Of a stretch of DNA of 7,625 bases, positions 6,635 through 7,625 are shown piece after piece. Source of the stretch: Kiritimatiellia bacterium (GTDB lineage Bacteria; Verrucomicrobiota; Kiritimatiellia; SLAD01); the NCBI GenBank assembly GCA_007125875.1, contig SLCI01000103.1, positions 1-7,625 of the forward strand. The letters are read 5' to 3'. A model generated the notes under the pieces. That model worked only from the letters and a program-made list of their open reading frames with translations. It ran no database searches and was not told the origin of the DNA. Position 1 is the first letter of the stretch. Every line of letters begins with the position of its first letter. Both the position numbers and the translations under genes were made by a program.

Positions 6635-7625
6635 GACGCATCCCCCGCGTCAGTCAGCAGCGCCTTAAAGATCTGCTGTACTTTGGGTCCAGCGGTTTGC
6701 CCGCCAGAAATGCCGTCATCAACAATCAGTGCCAAGGCGTATCGCGGCTCATCATATGGCGCGAAGGCGATCATCCAAGCGTGTTTACGGCCTTCCTCTT
6801 TAGGTCCATACTCGGCCGTACCCGTTTTCGCGGCATAGACCGTGCCGGGTACGCGTGATGTGCGGGCGGTGCCTCGGTCTCCCATGATTACATCGCGCAT
6901 ACCACCGCGAACGGTACTGATGGTCTCCGCACTCCACGGCAACTCCAGTGGCGGATCTGGCGGAATCGCCGCGAATGGCCCGTCACCAAATGGACGCGTG
7001 CCATTCACTAGTCGGGGCGTGTACACGTTGCCGCCACTGGCAATCGCGGAAGCGACTAAAGCCATTTGCAGCGGTGTAACCGAAATAGGTCCCTGCCCAA
7101 TCGATACGTTAACCGTATCGCCATCACGCCATGCATCACGATGCACGCGTCGTTTCCAGGCATCGTTCGGCAGCAGGCCGCTAACCTCGTGATCGAGTGT
7201 AATTCCGGTGCGCCGCCCGAGTCCCATTGTGTCAGCCATGTGGTAGATCACATCGAAGCCAGTATGGAGAGCTAAACGATAGTAATAGACGTTACATGAG
7301 CGCTCGAGAGACTGACGCATGTTCAGCGGGCCATGACCTTGACGCGCCCAGCATCGGAATCGGGTGTTGCCGAGCTGGATATAGCCCGGACAATCATAAA
7401 TTTGGTGTGGCGTAACCAATTGATTTTCTAATGCCGCGATCGCAACGACAGGCTTGAAGATGCTCCCCGGCGCATAAGCACCAGCTACGGCACGGTTCAC
7501 CATTGGATTTCGATCGTCCGCTAACAACGCGCGCCAGAGCGCGACCGGAATTGCAGGGACAAAATCGTTCGGATCGAAGCCCGGATTACTGGCCAGTCCA
7601 AGGACATCTCCGTTCTGTGGATTAA
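6631..7625 (-). CDS. mrdA: Penicillin-binding protein 2, C-terminal transpeptidase part (cut by window edge)
   Basis: PBP2 is a class B penicillin-binding protein that cross-links the peptide stems of new sidewall peptidoglycan in the periplasm. The last 330 residues are present; the membrane anchor and pedestal domain lie past the right edge. The frame is open to the edge, and its first residues (NPQNGDVLGLASNPGFDPND) match the conserved region before the active site. An internal TTG at 7527 is therefore not the start. Counting from the first full codon here, the acyl-serine motif is S54-I-F-K57, the second motif S109-C-N111 and the third K266-T-G268. The region also shows RFRCWARQGHG and IGQGPISVTPLQMA, typical of PBP2 and related class B enzymes. 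All catalytic motifs are intact. It overlaps rodA, encoding its glycosyltransferase partner, by 4 bases. FtsI-type PBP3 is less likely given the neighbour. Confidence 0.94.
   Translation of the reverse strand, partial: NPQNGDVLGLASNPGFDPNDFVPAIPVALWRALLADDRNPMVNRAVAGAYAPGSIFKPVVAIAALENQLVTPHQIYDCPGYIQLGNTRFRCWARQGHGPLNMRQSLERSCNVYYYRLALHTGFDVIYHMADTMGLGRRTGITLDHEVSGLLPNDAWKRRVHRDAWRDGDTVNVSIGQGPISVTPLQMALVASAIASGGNVYTPRLVNGTRPFGDGPFAAIPPDPPLELPWSAETISTVRGGMRDVIMGDRGTARTSRVPGTVYAAKTGTAEYGPKEEGRKHAWMIAFAPYDEPRYALALIVDDGISGGQTAGPKVQQIFKALLTDAGDAS
6641..6646 (-). promoter_or_regulatory. Ribosome binding site of rodA
   Basis: GGGGGA lies 6 bases before the rodA ATG at 6634 and is embedded in the last codons of mrdA. 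It supports the start that overlaps the mrdA stop as ATGA. Confidence 0.5.

Noticed and set aside
6631..7527. Reading the PBP2 gene as starting at the TTG at 7527
   Set aside because: The same frame stays open to the window edge and encodes conserved PBP2 residues (DVLGLASNPGFDPND) upstream, so this is a truncated gene, not a short one.

Overview
The window is a bacterial chromosomal segment in which every supported gene is read from the minus strand. In transcription order (right to left) it holds the C-terminal part of penicillin-binding protein 2 (mrdA, cut by the right edge), rodA, rng (RNase G/E family) and two half-size ABC exporter genes. A 299-base non-coding stretch follows, and the left edge may carry the first codons of another minus-strand gene. 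Spacing is tight: mrdA/rodA overlap by 4 bases (ATGA), rodA/rng are 20 bases apart, rng/ABC 52 bases apart with a perfect hairpin, and ABC/ABC overlap by 4 bases (ATGA). This looks like one operon whose main promoter lies beyond the right edge.

Organism: PBP2, RodA and an RNase E/G enzyme point to a walled, elongating bacterium of Gram-negative type. The modular GC-rich hairpin repeat at about 192-252 and the order mrdA-rodA-rng remind me of the Verrucomicrobiota/Kiritimatiellota group. That is an impression from memory, not something the sequence proves.

Region by region. 6631-7625: PBP2 transpeptidase domain with all three catalytic motifs (SxxK, SxN, KTG). 5522-6634: the SEDS glycosyltransferase RodA, PBP2's partner in sidewall peptidoglycan synthesis. 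3909-5501: RNase G with both metal-binding aspartates and the CPxC zinc-link motif. 2099-3856 and 300-2102: two ABC half-transporters with complementary departures from consensus, which predict a heterodimeric exporter with one degenerate and one active ATP site. 1-299: non-coding, with two related hairpin units in tandem, then a promoter-like sequence and an ATG whose first residues resemble IS1634-family transposases.

The region is mostly core cell-envelope and RNA-processing content. I see no clearly new system. The points most worth a second look are the asymmetric ABC pair, the hairpin repeat, the rng-ABC hairpin and the possible insertion-sequence edge.
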